Notes under the pieces: generated by a model
The model's input: the letters and a program-made list of their open reading frames with translations, nothing else
The model's database searches: none
Told to the model about the DNA's origin: nothing
Part shown: positions 1 to 8,700 of the stretch, piece after piece
Layout: every line of letters begins with the position of its first letter
Position numbering within the stretch: position 1 is the first letter of the stretch
Translations under genes and position numbers: made by a program
From: Pseudomonadota bacterium
GTDB lineage: Bacteria > Pseudomonadota > Alphaproteobacteria > Rhodospirillales > Casp-alpha2
DNA length: 56,771 bases
NCBI GenBank assembly: GCA_027624235.1
Contig: JAQBYB010000010.1
Location: 1-56,771 of the forward strand
Direction of reading: 5' to 3'

Positions 1-135
1 CTGGGGCGATGTATGCGACGATGTATCAGACAATTTTCGCGTCATATCTCCAAAGGATTTTCGGGTTCTGACGTGAGCGGAGTATAGGGTATTATGTGTG
101 AGGCAACTTTTTCGCCGTTCAGAGGAGTAGAACAA

Positions 136-540
136 TTGGCCGCAACCGTTTCCGTCGAAATATCCGTCGATATTTCCCCTGGCGAGCTGATCGACAAGAT
201 CACCATTCTTGAGATCAAGCTGGACCGTATCAAGGATGCGGAAAAGCTGGTCAATGTCAGGCATGAGTTTGAGGTCTTGGCTGCCGCCCGTGATGGCGCG
301 CTTGATCCGTCGCCTGAATTGGACCGTCTCAGCGCTCAACTGAAACAGGCCAACGAGCGCCTTTGGCAGGTTGAGGATGACATCAGGGATTGCGAACGGG
401 CCAAGGATTTCGGCGACACCTTCGTCAAACTTGCCCGCGCCGTTTACGTTCATAATGACGAACGCTCGCATTTGAAGCGCCGGATTAATGAGCTTCTCGG
501 CTCCAGCCTGATCGAAGAAAAATCCTATGCCGCCTACTAG
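136..540 (+). CDS. DUF6165-like protein at head of surface-glycan cluster
   Basis: A protein of about 134 residues of unknown biochemical function. The pattern ISPGELIDKITILEIKLDRI, the middle segment LWQVEDDIRDCE and the tail RRINELLGSSLIEEKSYAAY match my memory of the DUF6165 family, which tends to sit beside glycosyltransferase genes. It is rich in charged heptad-like helices and has no signal peptide or membrane segment, so it should be cytoplasmic. I chose the TTG at 136 because AGAGGAG at 121-127 lies 8 bases upstream. The in-frame ATG at 94 adds 14 unconserved-looking residues without a ribosome-binding site. A role in assembling or regulating surface polysaccharide is inferred only from the neighbours. 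Family identity is fairly likely; function is unknown. Confidence 0.75.
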   Translation: MAATVSVEISVDISPGELIDKITILEIKLDRIKDAEKLVNVRHEFEVLAAARDGALDPSPELDRLSAQLKQANERLWQVEDDIRDCERAKDFGDTFVKLARAVYVHNDERSHLKRRINELLGSSLIEEKSYAAY

Positions 541-715
541 TGGCTTGCTGAAAATGAGTTTTTATTGGCGCCAGAAGCTTCGAGACGGCGCGGCGCGCCT
601 CCTCGGCATGAGGTTTAAGCGGTTGATTTTCCTCATCCCGAGGAGCGAGCCTAAGCGAGCGTCTCGAAGGATTGTTGCCGCTGGCTCCGTTTGTCAGCAG
701 CTTGCTAGTGGCCTG
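537..715. repeat. Palindromic alphaproteobacterial repeat flanked by short direct repeats
   Basis: This intergenic insert holds nested inverted repeats. The outer arms CTTCGAGACG (578-587) and CGTCTCGAAG (660-669) are perfect, and the inner arms at 599-613 and 631-645 match at 14 of 15 positions. The core with CCTCATCCCGAGGAG and CGTCTCGAAG resembles a dispersed palindrome common in alphaproteobacterial genomes (from memory, no search done). Outside the arms, CTAGTGGCTTG (537-547) and CTAGTGGCCTG (705-715) form an 11-bp direct repeat with one mismatch, as a target duplication would. The element begins at the stop codon of the DUF6165-like gene and ends just before the next start. Confidence 0.7.
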
Positions 716-718
716 TAA

Positions 719-1831
719 GTGATCAAAGTCCATCACATTGTTGATTGGTGGTGGAACCGCCGCCGCCGTGCCCCGCGGACGCGTGCGGCAAGCGGCGTTT
801 TGTTGATATCCAGCGGCGGTCTTGGCGATACGGTGCTGTTCGCCCATGTGGCCGAACGCTTTCAAGGTTTGGCCCGGGACGATGAGCAGGTTACGGTCCT
901 GCTCCGGTCCGACGCCATGAAGATGGCGTTTTTGCTGCCGTCCGGTTTCACCGTCAAGGGCGTTGATTTCAAAAAGCTGCGCAACGATCTGGCCTATCGG
1001 CGCGAGGTCACGGACGAAATATTCAATGCCCATTACCGGCTCGTCGTTCACACCGATTATCTGCGTCACCCGGACCTGGACGAAGCCCTGGTCGCCGCCG
1101 CCCATGCCGAGGAAGCGGTGGCCATGGAACCCCGGCCGTGGCGGAAATACGACGCCCGGCTGAACCGCAATCGGGGCCTGTATCGGCGTCTTTTCGATAG
1201 CGGCCCGGCCAACCTGAACAAGGTTCTGCGCTGGTCGAACTTCGCCAATTGGCTGTTGGGCACCGAAACGCCGCCGCCGAGGGCGCTGTTGCCTGTATCC
1301 ACGCTGCCGCCGCCGGCCGACGACGGCCCGGCCGTGATCATTCAGCCGTTTTCGGCGGTGAAGCAAAAACAAAGCCCCCCGGCGCTCTACCGGCGCATCA
1401 TCAAAAGCCTGGCGCCGGGAACGCGGGTTGCCGTCACCGGCACCCAGGGCGATCTTGACGGCAACAGCGATTTTCAATCGTTGCTGGACCTTCCGGGCGT
1501 CGAATTCGATTCGTCGAATTTTCAGCAACTGGTGCCACAATTGCGGGCGGCAAAGCTGGTGATTTCAGTGGATACCGCCTTGATGCATCTGGCGGTGGCG
1601 GTCGGCGCGCCGACGCTGTGCCTGGCCAGCGCCGCCTACGTCGGAGAAATTGTCCCCTATGAGCCGGCCATCGCGCCCGATAACGCCCGCTTTGTTTATC
1701 ATTCCATGGACTGCGAGGGATGTCTGGGCAATTGCATCCATCCGCCCGAGGACGGCATGTTCCCGTGCGTGGCGCGATTGGACGAAGCCGACATCCTGGC
1801 CCAGGTGCGCGACTTGGCAGGCGGCAGGTGA
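719..1831 (+). CDS. GT9-family (heptosyltransferase-type) glycosyltransferase
   Basis: A 370-residue protein with the two-domain GT-B outline of glycosyltransferase family 9. The N-terminal strand-loop VLLISSGGLGDTVLF (about residues 27-41) and the C-terminal donor-site signature VISVDTALMHLAVAVGAPTLCL are typical of LPS heptosyltransferases such as WaaC/WaaF. After the signature comes a cysteine cluster, CEGCLGNC followed by a further Cys, seen in many members. No membrane segment is present, so it should act at the cytoplasmic face. It most likely transfers heptose or another sugar to lipid A core or a surface glycan; donor and acceptor cannot be read from sequence. Start is GTG at 719 without a good ribosome-binding site, possibly because the repeat element abuts it. 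The last base overlaps the next start. Confidence 0.82.
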   Translation: MIKVHHIVDWWWNRRRRAPRTRAASGVLLISSGGLGDTVLFAHVAERFQGLARDDEQVTVLLRSDAMKMAFLLPSGFTVKGVDFKKLRNDLAYRREVTDEIFNAHYRLVVHTDYLRHPDLDEALVAAAHAEEAVAMEPRPWRKYDARLNRNRGLYRRLFDSGPANLNKVLRWSNFANWLLGTETPPPRALLPVSTLPPPADDGPAVIIQPFSAVKQKQSPPALYRRIIKSLAPGTRVAVTGTQGDLDGNSDFQSLLDLPGVEFDSSNFQQLVPQLRAAKLVISVDTALMHLAVAVGAPTLCLASAAYVGEIVPYEPAIAPDNARFVYHSMDCEGCLGNCIHPPEDGMFPCVARLDEADILAQVRDLAGGR

Positions 1832-3324
1832 TGACGGCTGCCCTGGATTTCGTGTGCCGATACCGGCTGTGGCTATTGGGGGTTTTGGCGGTTGTTGCCG
1901 CCGCCGATGTCGTCTGGGTGGCGGCTACGTATCTGGTCTATCCAGGCTACTTGGATCACGGTGAGCCGGTTGTGGCGATGACGTCATGGCGGATTTTGGA
2001 TGGATTCCCCGCCTACCCCGCGTTTGAAAGCCCGGACCTGACATCCAATATTTATGGACCGGTCACGTATTTGACCCATGCCATCGGTTTCCTTGTTGCC
2101 GGTCCGGGCGTGGTCGGCAGCAAGATTGCGGGAATCGTTGCGGTGACGTTTATTCCCGTGATCATTTTCTTCAGCCACCGCCGGCATGGGCTTGGCTGGG
2201 CTTCGACGGCGGTGGTCCTGGCCGCTGGTTTTATTCTGATCGGCCTGCCGACGTCTGTATGGAATCGGCCGGACCCTTTCCTGGCTTTTCTGGTCACGGT
2301 CGCGGTTTGGGCGATGAATGCGTCGGAGGATGAGCAGCCGGAATGGGGTAAAAGTGTGCTAATCGGCCTATGCGGCGGCCTGGCGGCAGGGTTCAAACTG
2401 CATGCGGGCGTCTACTTCCTGCCGGTGGTCTTGTTTCATTGCTGGGCGCGCGGTTTCAGGACATTGATGCTGATCTCGGTCGTCGGCGCGGTCGTCATCG
2501 CCGCACCTTTTGCGTTCGATTTGTTCTCGCTTGCCGGTTTCACGGCGTGGCTCCCGCTGGTGGCGGCAAAAAATACGGAAATATTGCTGGCGACCAAGGT
2601 GTTTCGGTATCTGTTGTTCTATCTTTCGCCGGTTGTTTTCTTCATTGCCGCCATTCGATGGTCAGGCCAACCACTCAAAAAGGCCGAGGCCGTTTATTTC
2701 GGGGCATTCATTCTCTCCGTCTTTATCGTCCTAATTCCGGCGATGAAGCCGGGCGCCGGCTGGTATTATTATTTTCCGTTTCTCGCCATCGTGATTGATA
2801 TGATTGTCCGCCATTCCGCTTCCATCATTCGCAAAAAAAGTGTGGTCCTGGGAGTTGTCGGCATATTGGCGACGGCGCTTCTGCTTGTATCGGTTCCCAT
2901 TCAAAAAAGGTTTTATCGGGCACTGCATTGGGGTGAGGCGCGTAAGATTACCCAGGAAATTAAAAAGATTATGGCCGCGTATCCGGGCACAACCATCCAG
3001 ATGGGCGCGGGCGCAACGCTTGTCGGATATAATAAGACACTATACAAACCGCTGTTAGCATTCGCCGGGCATCCGTATACCCTTGATGTCGGCATTGCCA
3101 TAGAAACCAGCGCCAGCGGCTTTGCGCTATCGAAGGGGGTCAGAACCAGGATCGAAGAGTGTCATACGCAAATTTGGCTTGTTCCCACGGGTGAGGCTCC
3201 GTTTGCAATGACGGGATATTACGGCAACCCGGTTTTCGACGATTCCTTTAAAGCCACCTTCCATCGTCGTTACGAAAAGCGAAAAAGCTTTACGTATTTT
3301 GATGCGTGGGCCTGCCGACGCTAA
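1831..3324 (+). CDS. Polytopic membrane protein, GT39/ArnT-like glycosyltransferase candidate
   Basis: A 497-residue integral membrane protein with roughly ten or more hydrophobic helices. The first is at about residues 11-35, followed by an extracytoplasmic loop with YLDHGEPVV and NIYGPVTYLTHA. This loop-after-first-helix layout fits the GT39/PMT-like lipid-linked sugar transferases, where the first periplasmic loop carries the acidic catalytic residues. I cannot identify a specific family member. The ATG at 1831 shares one base with the preceding stop (TGATG), so the genes are translationally coupled; an in-frame ATG at 1720 lies inside the GT9 gene and is rejected. The likely job is to decorate lipid A or a surface glycan from an undecaprenyl-linked donor on the periplasmic side. 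The function is inferred. Confidence 0.7.
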   Translation: MTAALDFVCRYRLWLLGVLAVVAAADVVWVAATYLVYPGYLDHGEPVVAMTSWRILDGFPAYPAFESPDLTSNIYGPVTYLTHAIGFLVAGPGVVGSKIAGIVAVTFIPVIIFFSHRRHGLGWASTAVVLAAGFILIGLPTSVWNRPDPFLAFLVTVAVWAMNASEDEQPEWGKSVLIGLCGGLAAGFKLHAGVYFLPVVLFHCWARGFRTLMLISVVGAVVIAAPFAFDLFSLAGFTAWLPLVAAKNTEILLATKVFRYLLFYLSPVVFFIAAIRWSGQPLKKAEAVYFGAFILSVFIVLIPAMKPGAGWYYYFPFLAIVIDMIVRHSASIIRKKSVVLGVVGILATALLLVSVPIQKRFYRALHWGEARKITQEIKKIMAAYPGTTIQMGAGATLVGYNKTLYKPLLAFAGHPYTLDVGIAIETSASGFALSKGVRTRIEECHTQIWLVPTGEAPFAMTGYYGNPVFDDSFKATFHRRYEKRKSFTYFDAWACRR

Positions 3325-3380
3325 TTCAATGGGCGTAATCTAGACGTCAATACCCTGAAACCAACAAGTATGGATTGACC

Positions 3381-4259
3381 ATGACGGAAGATGTTAACAC
3401 GATCTACAAAGTGAAACTTTTTGTGCTGAAGCGTGTGGGTAATTTCAAGGTCTTGAGAGTCCTTGATGATCTTTACCACATCATCGGTCTGCCCTTAGGT
3501 TTTCTCACATATTTATTTCATCGCCTTATCGGTCGCCCCTACTTCGGGATCTGGCTTGCCTCGGCGCAAGGACACCCCGGGCGTTTTCCCTATATGAAGA
3601 AAACCGTCGAACATCTGGCTAAAACCAGCGACCCGGAGGTCATCCGGAACCTAAAGATTTTAGAAATCGGCGCCTATGCCGGCGGTAGCGCCCTGGTCTG
3701 GGGGCGGGCGTTGAAGAACAACGGTGCGACGAACGGAAAACTGATTTCCGTCGATCCATGGGATAGCTACATTGACCTGACCGGCAATCATCGCATCGTT
3801 TTTCGTGTCATGAACCGCAACCTTGGAAACGGAAACGTCCTTCGCCTTTTCGTTCAAAACCTTAAGGCTGCAGGAGTTAGCGATGTTTGCCATCAATTCC
3901 GGGGCCGGTCCGAAGACATCTTGCCGATGTTGAATTCGAAATTCGATATCATCTATATCGACGCTAGCCATCATGTCGATGCGGTGACGAAAGATTTGGA
4001 ATTGTCTTTGCCGTTATTAAAGGACGGCGGCGTCATCTGCGGTGCGGGACTGGAACGTCAGTTGGAGGATCTCGATCCAGAATTTGTAAAGGCGCATTTT
4101 CATACCGACCTGTTCATTGATCCTAAAACCGGACAAACCTTTCATCCGGGCATTACCTATGCGGTTGGTAACTGTTTTGGTCGTCGTATATCCCATTACG
4201 GCGGGTATTGGGTGGTACGGAAGAACGGTGAAAAATTCGAAGACGTTGTGCTCTCCTAA
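3381..4259 (+). CDS. Class I SAM-dependent methyltransferase, Methyltransf_24 type
   Basis: A 292-residue protein. Residues about 90-105 carry the SAM-binding motif I in the form LKILEIGAYAGGSALVW, and FDIIYIDASHHVDAVTKDL followed by LPLLKDGGVICG is the characteristic middle and motif III pair of Methyltransf_24 enzymes, which often modify sugars or cephalosporin-like hydroxyls. The N-terminal 60 residues contain a hydrophobic stretch (IIGLPLGFLTYLFHRLI) that may dock to the membrane. The ATG at 3381 is chosen over a TTG six bases upstream. It stands 56 bases behind the membrane transferase gene on the same strand. The substrate is presumably a sugar of the surface glycan made by this cluster, which is inference. 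Confidence 0.75.
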   Translation: MTEDVNTIYKVKLFVLKRVGNFKVLRVLDDLYHIIGLPLGFLTYLFHRLIGRPYFGIWLASAQGHPGRFPYMKKTVEHLAKTSDPEVIRNLKILEIGAYAGGSALVWGRALKNNGATNGKLISVDPWDSYIDLTGNHRIVFRVMNRNLGNGNVLRLFVQNLKAAGVSDVCHQFRGRSEDILPMLNSKFDIIYIDASHHVDAVTKDLELSLPLLKDGGVICGAGLERQLEDLDPEFVKAHFHTDLFIDPKTGQTFHPGITYAVGNCFGRRISHYGGYWVVRKNGEKFEDVVLS

Positions 4260-4317
4260 AGGCGAAAGGGCTACCCTAACAACTTGATCCGCAACAGATG
4301 AACAACGAAATTAAACG

Positions 4318-5193
4318 ATGAAGCTGTGTACTGAATGTCGAGCGGTTTTCGATACCAAGGACTGGCGTTGTCCCACCTGCGGGGTTGCCCCCGAAATGGC
4401 GGGCGATTGGCCGACGTTCAGGGCCGACTTAGTCGGCGCCGGTCCGAAGGAGTTCGGCAGTTCCACCTACGAGAGGATGTCGGCGTTCGAGGCGAGCAGC
4501 TTTTATTGCCTGTCACGCCTGCGGTTGATCCGGTGGGCGTTTACGAAATTTTTCCCGACGGCGTCTAATTTTTATGATTTCGGCGCCGGCACCGGGTACG
4601 TTCTTGACGTCCTGTGCGCAACCCGGCCCAACCTGCGATTATACGGGAGCGATCTTTCGATTGATTCTCTGGCCTGGGTCGACACGAGGCTCGGCGGCAA
4701 AGTGGATCTCTTTCATACCGATGCGGACCATATCCCTTTTTCGGAACATTTTGATGTCATCGGCGCCTTCGATGTTCTTGAGCATATTGAGGACGAGCAA
4801 CCTGTGCTGCGCGCTTTTCATAAGGCCTTAAAACCAGGTGGTGGGGTTCTGTTAACGGTGCCCCAGCACATGTCGCTGTGGAGCCGCCTTGATGATGAAA
4901 CAGGCCATCAGCGCCGCTATATTGGTGACGAATTGGCAGTGAAGGTAAAGGCGGCGGGCTTTACCATCGTCTTAGATACCTGTTTCATGGGGACGTTATT
5001 TCTACCACAATACATCTCGCGGCGATGGCTGGTTAGCCCGACGGGTATTGAGGGTTTCGAGGCTGAACATAATCTGCCTGGCCCAGTAAACGGGTTCCTG
5101 AAGGGGGTTCTGAGTCTAGAGTTGATGTTGTTAAAGGCTGGAATCCGGATTCCATTCGGTGGTATGAGAATCGTTGCGGCCCATAAATCATAA
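4318..5193 (+). CDS. SAM-dependent methyltransferase with N-terminal zinc ribbon
   Basis: A 291-residue methyltransferase. The N-terminus MKLCTECRAVFDTKDWRCPTCG places two CxxC pairs (Cys4, Cys7, Cys18, Cys21), a likely zinc ribbon. The catalytic domain has motif I FYDFGAGTGYVLDVL, an acidic motif II region and the DVLEHIEDEQPVLRAFHKAL / KPGGGVLLTVP block typical of class I methyltransferases of the UbiG/Methyltransf_11/23 type. The C-terminal third is hydrophobic and may contact membrane or lipid. The zinc-ribbon plus methyltransferase combination is frequent in O-antigen and glycan loci. It sits 58 bases after the preceding methyltransferase and 25 bases before the radical SAM gene. The substrate is unknown. 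Confidence 0.78.
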   Translation: MKLCTECRAVFDTKDWRCPTCGVAPEMAGDWPTFRADLVGAGPKEFGSSTYERMSAFEASSFYCLSRLRLIRWAFTKFFPTASNFYDFGAGTGYVLDVLCATRPNLRLYGSDLSIDSLAWVDTRLGGKVDLFHTDADHIPFSEHFDVIGAFDVLEHIEDEQPVLRAFHKALKPGGGVLLTVPQHMSLWSRLDDETGHQRRYIGDELAVKVKAAGFTIVLDTCFMGTLFLPQYISRRWLVSPTGIEGFEAEHNLPGPVNGFLKGVLSLELMLLKAGIRIPFGGMRIVAAHKS

Positions 5194-5218
5194 GATGATT
5201 AAAATAGGATCAAAGTAA

Positions 5219-6727
5219 GTGAACATGGAAGCACCGCAAGAGCCATTAGACCTGCTGCTGATCAATCCCGGCGCCCGTAAAAGCATCTATCAGGATTTGG
5301 GCGCGGATTTGACGGCGGTGGAACCGCCGCTGTGGTGCCGGCTGATCGGTGGTTATGCCCGCGACCGTGGCTATAGCGTCAACATTCTCGATTGCGAGGC
5401 CTTGAACCTTACCCCTGAGGCGATCGTCGAGGAGGTCAAGACGGCGGCGCCGCGGCTTGTCGGAATGATCGTTTTCGGCCACCAACCATCGGCCTCGACC
5501 CAGCAGATGACCAGCGCCGGCATCACCAGCAGCTTGATCAAAGAAGCGGCCCCCGACCTTCCGATCATCATGGTCGGCGGCCATATTTCGGCGCTGCCTG
5601 AACGCACGCTTATGGAAGAAGCCGTCGATTTTGTCTGCAAGGGCGAAGGCCCGGTGACGGTGGTGCAGTTGCTGGACGCCCTTGAGGACGGCAAGGTCGA
5701 ACATCCGGAACGGATCGAGGGTCTTGTCTGGATGCGCGATGGTGCGCCGGTGGTTAATCCGTCGGCGGCGTTGATCGGTGATCTGGACCAGGATTTGAAC
5801 GGCAACGTCTGGGACCTGTTGCCGATGGAACAGTACCGCGCCCATAACTGGCAATGCTTCGGCGACCTGGATGCGCGACAGCCTTATGCGTCGATCTATA
5901 CGTCCTTGGGGTGTCCTTATCAGTGCGTTTTTTGCTGCATTAACGCGCCCTTCGACATCAATCGGTACCGGATGCGCAGCCCCGAGGCCGTGGTCGCGGA
6001 AATCGACCTGCTGCACAACACCTACGGCATCAAGACCTACAAGATCATCGACGAGATGTTCGTGCTCAACGACCGTCATGTGAACGCCATCTGCGATATG
6101 TTGATCGATCGCGATTACGGTCTCAACATCTGGGCCTACGCCCGGGTCGATACGGTCAAGCCCGCGATGTTGGGCAAACTTAAACGCGCCGGCATCCGCT
6201 GGCTGGCCCTGGGCATTGAATCGGGGTCCGAGCATGTTCGTGACGGCGCCGAGAAAGCCTTCAACCAAGACGAAATTATCGCCATCGTGCGCGACATTCA
6301 GGAAGCCGGAATCCACGTCATCGGCAATTTCATCTTCGGGCTTCCCGATGATGACCTGGACACCATGCAACAGACTCTCGACCTGGCCTTGGAACTCAAT
6401 TGCGAATTCATCAACGTGTATTCGGCAATGGCCTATCCGGGGTCGCCCCTTTATACCCAAGCGGTTGCAAAGGACTTGCCCCTGCCTGAGAATTGGTCGG
6501 GGTTTTCCCAGCACAGTTACGATTGCACGCCTCTGCCGACGGACCACATTGCCGCCGCCGAGGTGTTGCAGTTCCGTGATCAGGCTTTTCAGACCTATTT
6601 TTCCAATACCCGGTATCTGGACATGATCACGCAGGTCTTTGGCTGGGATACACGCAACCATGTCGAGGACATGGCGCGCCACCAACTCAAGAGGAAACTC
6701 TTGGAAGAATTGGATGCGGCGGAATAA
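5219..6727 (+). CDS. B12-binding-domain radical SAM protein (class B type)
   Basis: A 502-residue protein. The N-terminal 170 residues form a Rossmann-like cobalamin-binding domain (DLLLINPGARKSIYQ near the start, IIMVGGHISALPERTL at about residues 116-131). The radical SAM domain follows with the 4Fe-4S motif CPYQCVFC at about residues 231-238, and later GIRWLALGIESGSE and IGNFIFGLPDD as in other members. Such proteins use methylcobalamin and SAM to methylate unactivated carbons, or perform other radical steps. GTG at 5219 is preferred: AGGAT at 5206-5210 is 8 bases upstream, against 14 for the ATG at 5225. Only 3 bases separate its stop from the heptose-kinase-like gene, so the two are probably co-translated. 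The substrate is unknown, plausibly a glycan sugar or lipid. Confidence 0.85.
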   Translation: MNMEAPQEPLDLLLINPGARKSIYQDLGADLTAVEPPLWCRLIGGYARDRGYSVNILDCEALNLTPEAIVEEVKTAAPRLVGMIVFGHQPSASTQQMTSAGITSSLIKEAAPDLPIIMVGGHISALPERTLMEEAVDFVCKGEGPVTVVQLLDALEDGKVEHPERIEGLVWMRDGAPVVNPSAALIGDLDQDLNGNVWDLLPMEQYRAHNWQCFGDLDARQPYASIYTSLGCPYQCVFCCINAPFDINRYRMRSPEAVVAEIDLLHNTYGIKTYKIIDEMFVLNDRHVNAICDMLIDRDYGLNIWAYARVDTVKPAMLGKLKRAGIRWLALGIESGSEHVRDGAEKAFNQDEIIAIVRDIQEAGIHVIGNFIFGLPDDDLDTMQQTLDLALELNCEFINVYSAMAYPGSPLYTQAVAKDLPLPENWSGFSQHSYDCTPLPTDHIAAAEVLQFRDQAFQTYFSNTRYLDMITQVFGWDTRNHVEDMARHQLKRKLLEELDAAE

Positions 6728-6730
6728 TCC

Positions 6731-7735
6731 ATGATCATTTGCCGCACCCCTTTTCGGGTATCCCTTTTCGGCGGTGGGACCGATTATCCGAAATGGTACC
6801 GTCAGCATGGCGGCACCGTTCTCGGCTTCGCCATCGATAAGTATTGCTATATTTCGGTTCGGAATTTGCCGCCGTTTTTTGAATATCGCCATCGCATCGT
6901 GTATTCACGGGTTGAGATGGTGACCGACATCGCCGACATTGAGCACCCCGCCGTCAGGGCCATTTTTCAGGATAGAGGCGTTGAAACCGGGCTCGAAATT
7001 CACCATGACGGCGACCTGCCGGCGCGTTCGGGGCTGGGCTCGTCGTCGTCCTTTACGGTCGGGCTGTTGAACGTGCTTTCGGCCAAGGATGGCGAAATGA
7101 TGATGAAGCAACGGTTGGCCCTGGAGGCGCTTCGCATCGAACAAGACGTCATCGGGGAACATGTCGGCTCTCAAGACCAGGTGTGGGCGGCATACGGCGG
7201 CATCAACCGGATTAATTTCCCCGAGGACGGCGATTTTGAGGTGCTGCCCGTGGCCGTGTCGCAGACGCGCAAACGAGAGCTTCTCAGCCACCTGCTGTTG
7301 TTTTTTACCGGCCTTTCCCGGTTGGCGCCTGAAATCGCCAAGAAGCAGATTGATAATTTCGATCAGCGCCAGGAACATCTGAAAACCATGGGCGGGCTGG
7401 TCGATGAAGCGCTTAACGTACTTGTTTCCGAAACCCGTCCCATTCGCGAGATTGGCCAACTGTTGGATCAATCCTGGCGGTTGAAGCGGGAATTGGCTGA
7501 TAACGTGACGACGCCGGTTATCGATGAAATCTTTACCGTCGCCATGGATGCAGGCGCCATCGGCGGAAAATTGCTCGGCGCCGGCGGTGGCGGGTTCGTG
7601 TTGCTGTTCGTGGAACCGGAAAAACAGCCGGCGGTGAAGGAAAAGTTGAAGAATCTTATCCGGGTCGATTTCGGCATCGATGAGGTTGGCTCGAAAATCG
7701 TCCTCTACGAACCCGATGGACTGGAAAACCGCTAG
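6731..7735 (+). CDS. GHMP kinase, D-glycero-D-manno-heptose-7-phosphate kinase-like
   Basis: A 334-residue sugar kinase of the GHMP superfamily. The N-terminal MIICRTPFRVSLFGGGTDYP, the ATP-binding glycine/serine loop LPARSGLGSSSSFTVGLLN (about residues 97-115) and the C-terminal GGKLLGAGGGGFVLLF motif are all present and in the usual order. The overall pattern matches HddA-type heptose 7-phosphate kinases and related kinases of nucleotide-sugar pathways. HddA acts in the GDP-D-glycero-D-manno-heptose route for S-layer or O-antigen. The other pathway enzymes (isomerase, phosphatase, guanylyltransferase) are not in this window. Together with the GT9 gene this points to a heptose-containing glycan, but another sugar-1-kinase role is possible. 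Confidence 0.82.
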   Translation: MIICRTPFRVSLFGGGTDYPKWYRQHGGTVLGFAIDKYCYISVRNLPPFFEYRHRIVYSRVEMVTDIADIEHPAVRAIFQDRGVETGLEIHHDGDLPARSGLGSSSSFTVGLLNVLSAKDGEMMMKQRLALEALRIEQDVIGEHVGSQDQVWAAYGGINRINFPEDGDFEVLPVAVSQTRKRELLSHLLLFFTGLSRLAPEIAKKQIDNFDQRQEHLKTMGGLVDEALNVLVSETRPIREIGQLLDQSWRLKRELADNVTTPVIDEIFTVAMDAGAIGGKLLGAGGGGFVLLFVEPEKQPAVKEKLKNLIRVDFGIDEVGSKIVLYEPDGLENR

Positions 7736-7752
7736 TGGATAGAATCTGATTT

Positions 7753-8700
7753 ATGACCCCGACAACACTGCTTTCCATTGTCTATTCATTTCGCAACGAA
7801 GCAGATGTTCTGGCCGAGTTGATCCTGCGCGTCGATGCTGCCCTTTCCGGTCAATCGTTGGATTACGAATTGATTTTCGTCAACGACGACTCCGACGATG
7901 GCTCCCTGGATTTACTACTCGCGGAGAGGGCCAAGAACCCGCGCATCAAGATCATCAATATGTCGCGTTGTTTCGGTTTCGCCGAATGCCTGAAGGCGGG
8001 CTTGGCCCATGCTTCCGGTGATGCCGTGATCAGCATGGACGCCGACCTTCAGGATCCGCCGGAAGTGATTCCGGACATGCTCGATAAATGGCGAAACGGC
8101 GCCGAGGTGGTCTACACCGTCAGGGAGCGCCGTGAAGGCGAGCCCGCCTTCCGGATGTTTGTAACCAACATCGCTTACAACATCATCCGCCGTTCTTCCA
8201 GGTTGCACCTGCCCGTCAATTCCGGCGATTTCCGTCTGATGAGCAGGCGCGCCGTGAAGGAATTCCTGCGCCTAAGTGAAACGATCCCCTATTCGCGGGG
8301 ACTGGCCATGTGGATTGGTTTCAGGCGGGCCTCGGTGTCCTATGTGCGGGCCGCCCGCAGGGCCGGCGAGAGCCATTTTCCAGGCACTTTCAGTTTCGGC
8401 GCGTTGCAGAGCTTCGTTGCCGGGATCACATCGTTTTCGATGGTGCCGCTGTTCTTCATTCTGGTCGTCGGCTTGATGGCGGCGATGGTCTCCGTTGTCG
8501 GATTGGTGGTGGTGCTTTTGGGCGCCGCCTTCCCCGAAGGATCCGCAATGGTTCTGTTCATGGTGCTGCTTTGGGGTAGCCTGATGGCGTCGTTGGGTAT
8601 TGTCGCCGTCTATATCAGCCGGATTTATAGCGATGTCCGCGGACGGCCAGCCTACATTATCAAAGATTCCATCGGACTGGACGCCAAGTCCGAAAGTTAG
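7753..8700 (+). CDS. GT2 family glycosyltransferase with C-terminal membrane helices (GtrB/dolichol-P-mannose-synthase-like)
   Basis: A 315-residue protein. A GT-A catalytic domain opens with LLSIVYSFRNEADVLAELI, carries VNDDSDDGS and the DAD metal-binding signature in SMDADLQDPPEVIPDML, and has a QxxRW-like region around residue 180. Two hydrophobic helices at about residues 228-255 and 262-290 anchor it in the inner membrane. This is the layout of undecaprenyl-phosphate glucosyl/mannosyltransferases such as GtrB and ArnC, which make the lipid-linked donors used by GT39/ArnT-type enzymes. The polytopic candidate transferase upstream would be a natural partner (inference). Its stop overlaps that of the convergent radical SAM gene. 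Confidence 0.85.
   Translation: MTPTTLLSIVYSFRNEADVLAELILRVDAALSGQSLDYELIFVNDDSDDGSLDLLLAERAKNPRIKIINMSRCFGFAECLKAGLAHASGDAVISMDADLQDPPEVIPDMLDKWRNGAEVVYTVRERREGEPAFRMFVTNIAYNIIRRSSRLHLPVNSGDFRLMSRRAVKEFLRLSETIPYSRGLAMWIGFRRASVSYVRAARRAGESHFPGTFSFGALQSFVAGITSFSMVPLFFILVVGLMAAMVSVVGLVVVLLGAAFPEGSAMVLFMVLLWGSLMASLGIVAVYISRIYSDVRGRPAYIIKDSIGLDAKSES

Noticed and set aside
527-718. 63-residue plus-strand frame between the first two glycan genes
   Set aside because: It is read through the palindromic repeat element, starts inside the preceding gene and has no recognisable protein features.
5246-6892. Long minus-strand open frame (548 codons) opposite the radical SAM gene
   Set aside because: It is a shadow of the well-supported plus-strand gene with CxxxCxxC and cobalamin-domain motifs; its composition is what antisense GC-rich DNA yields.
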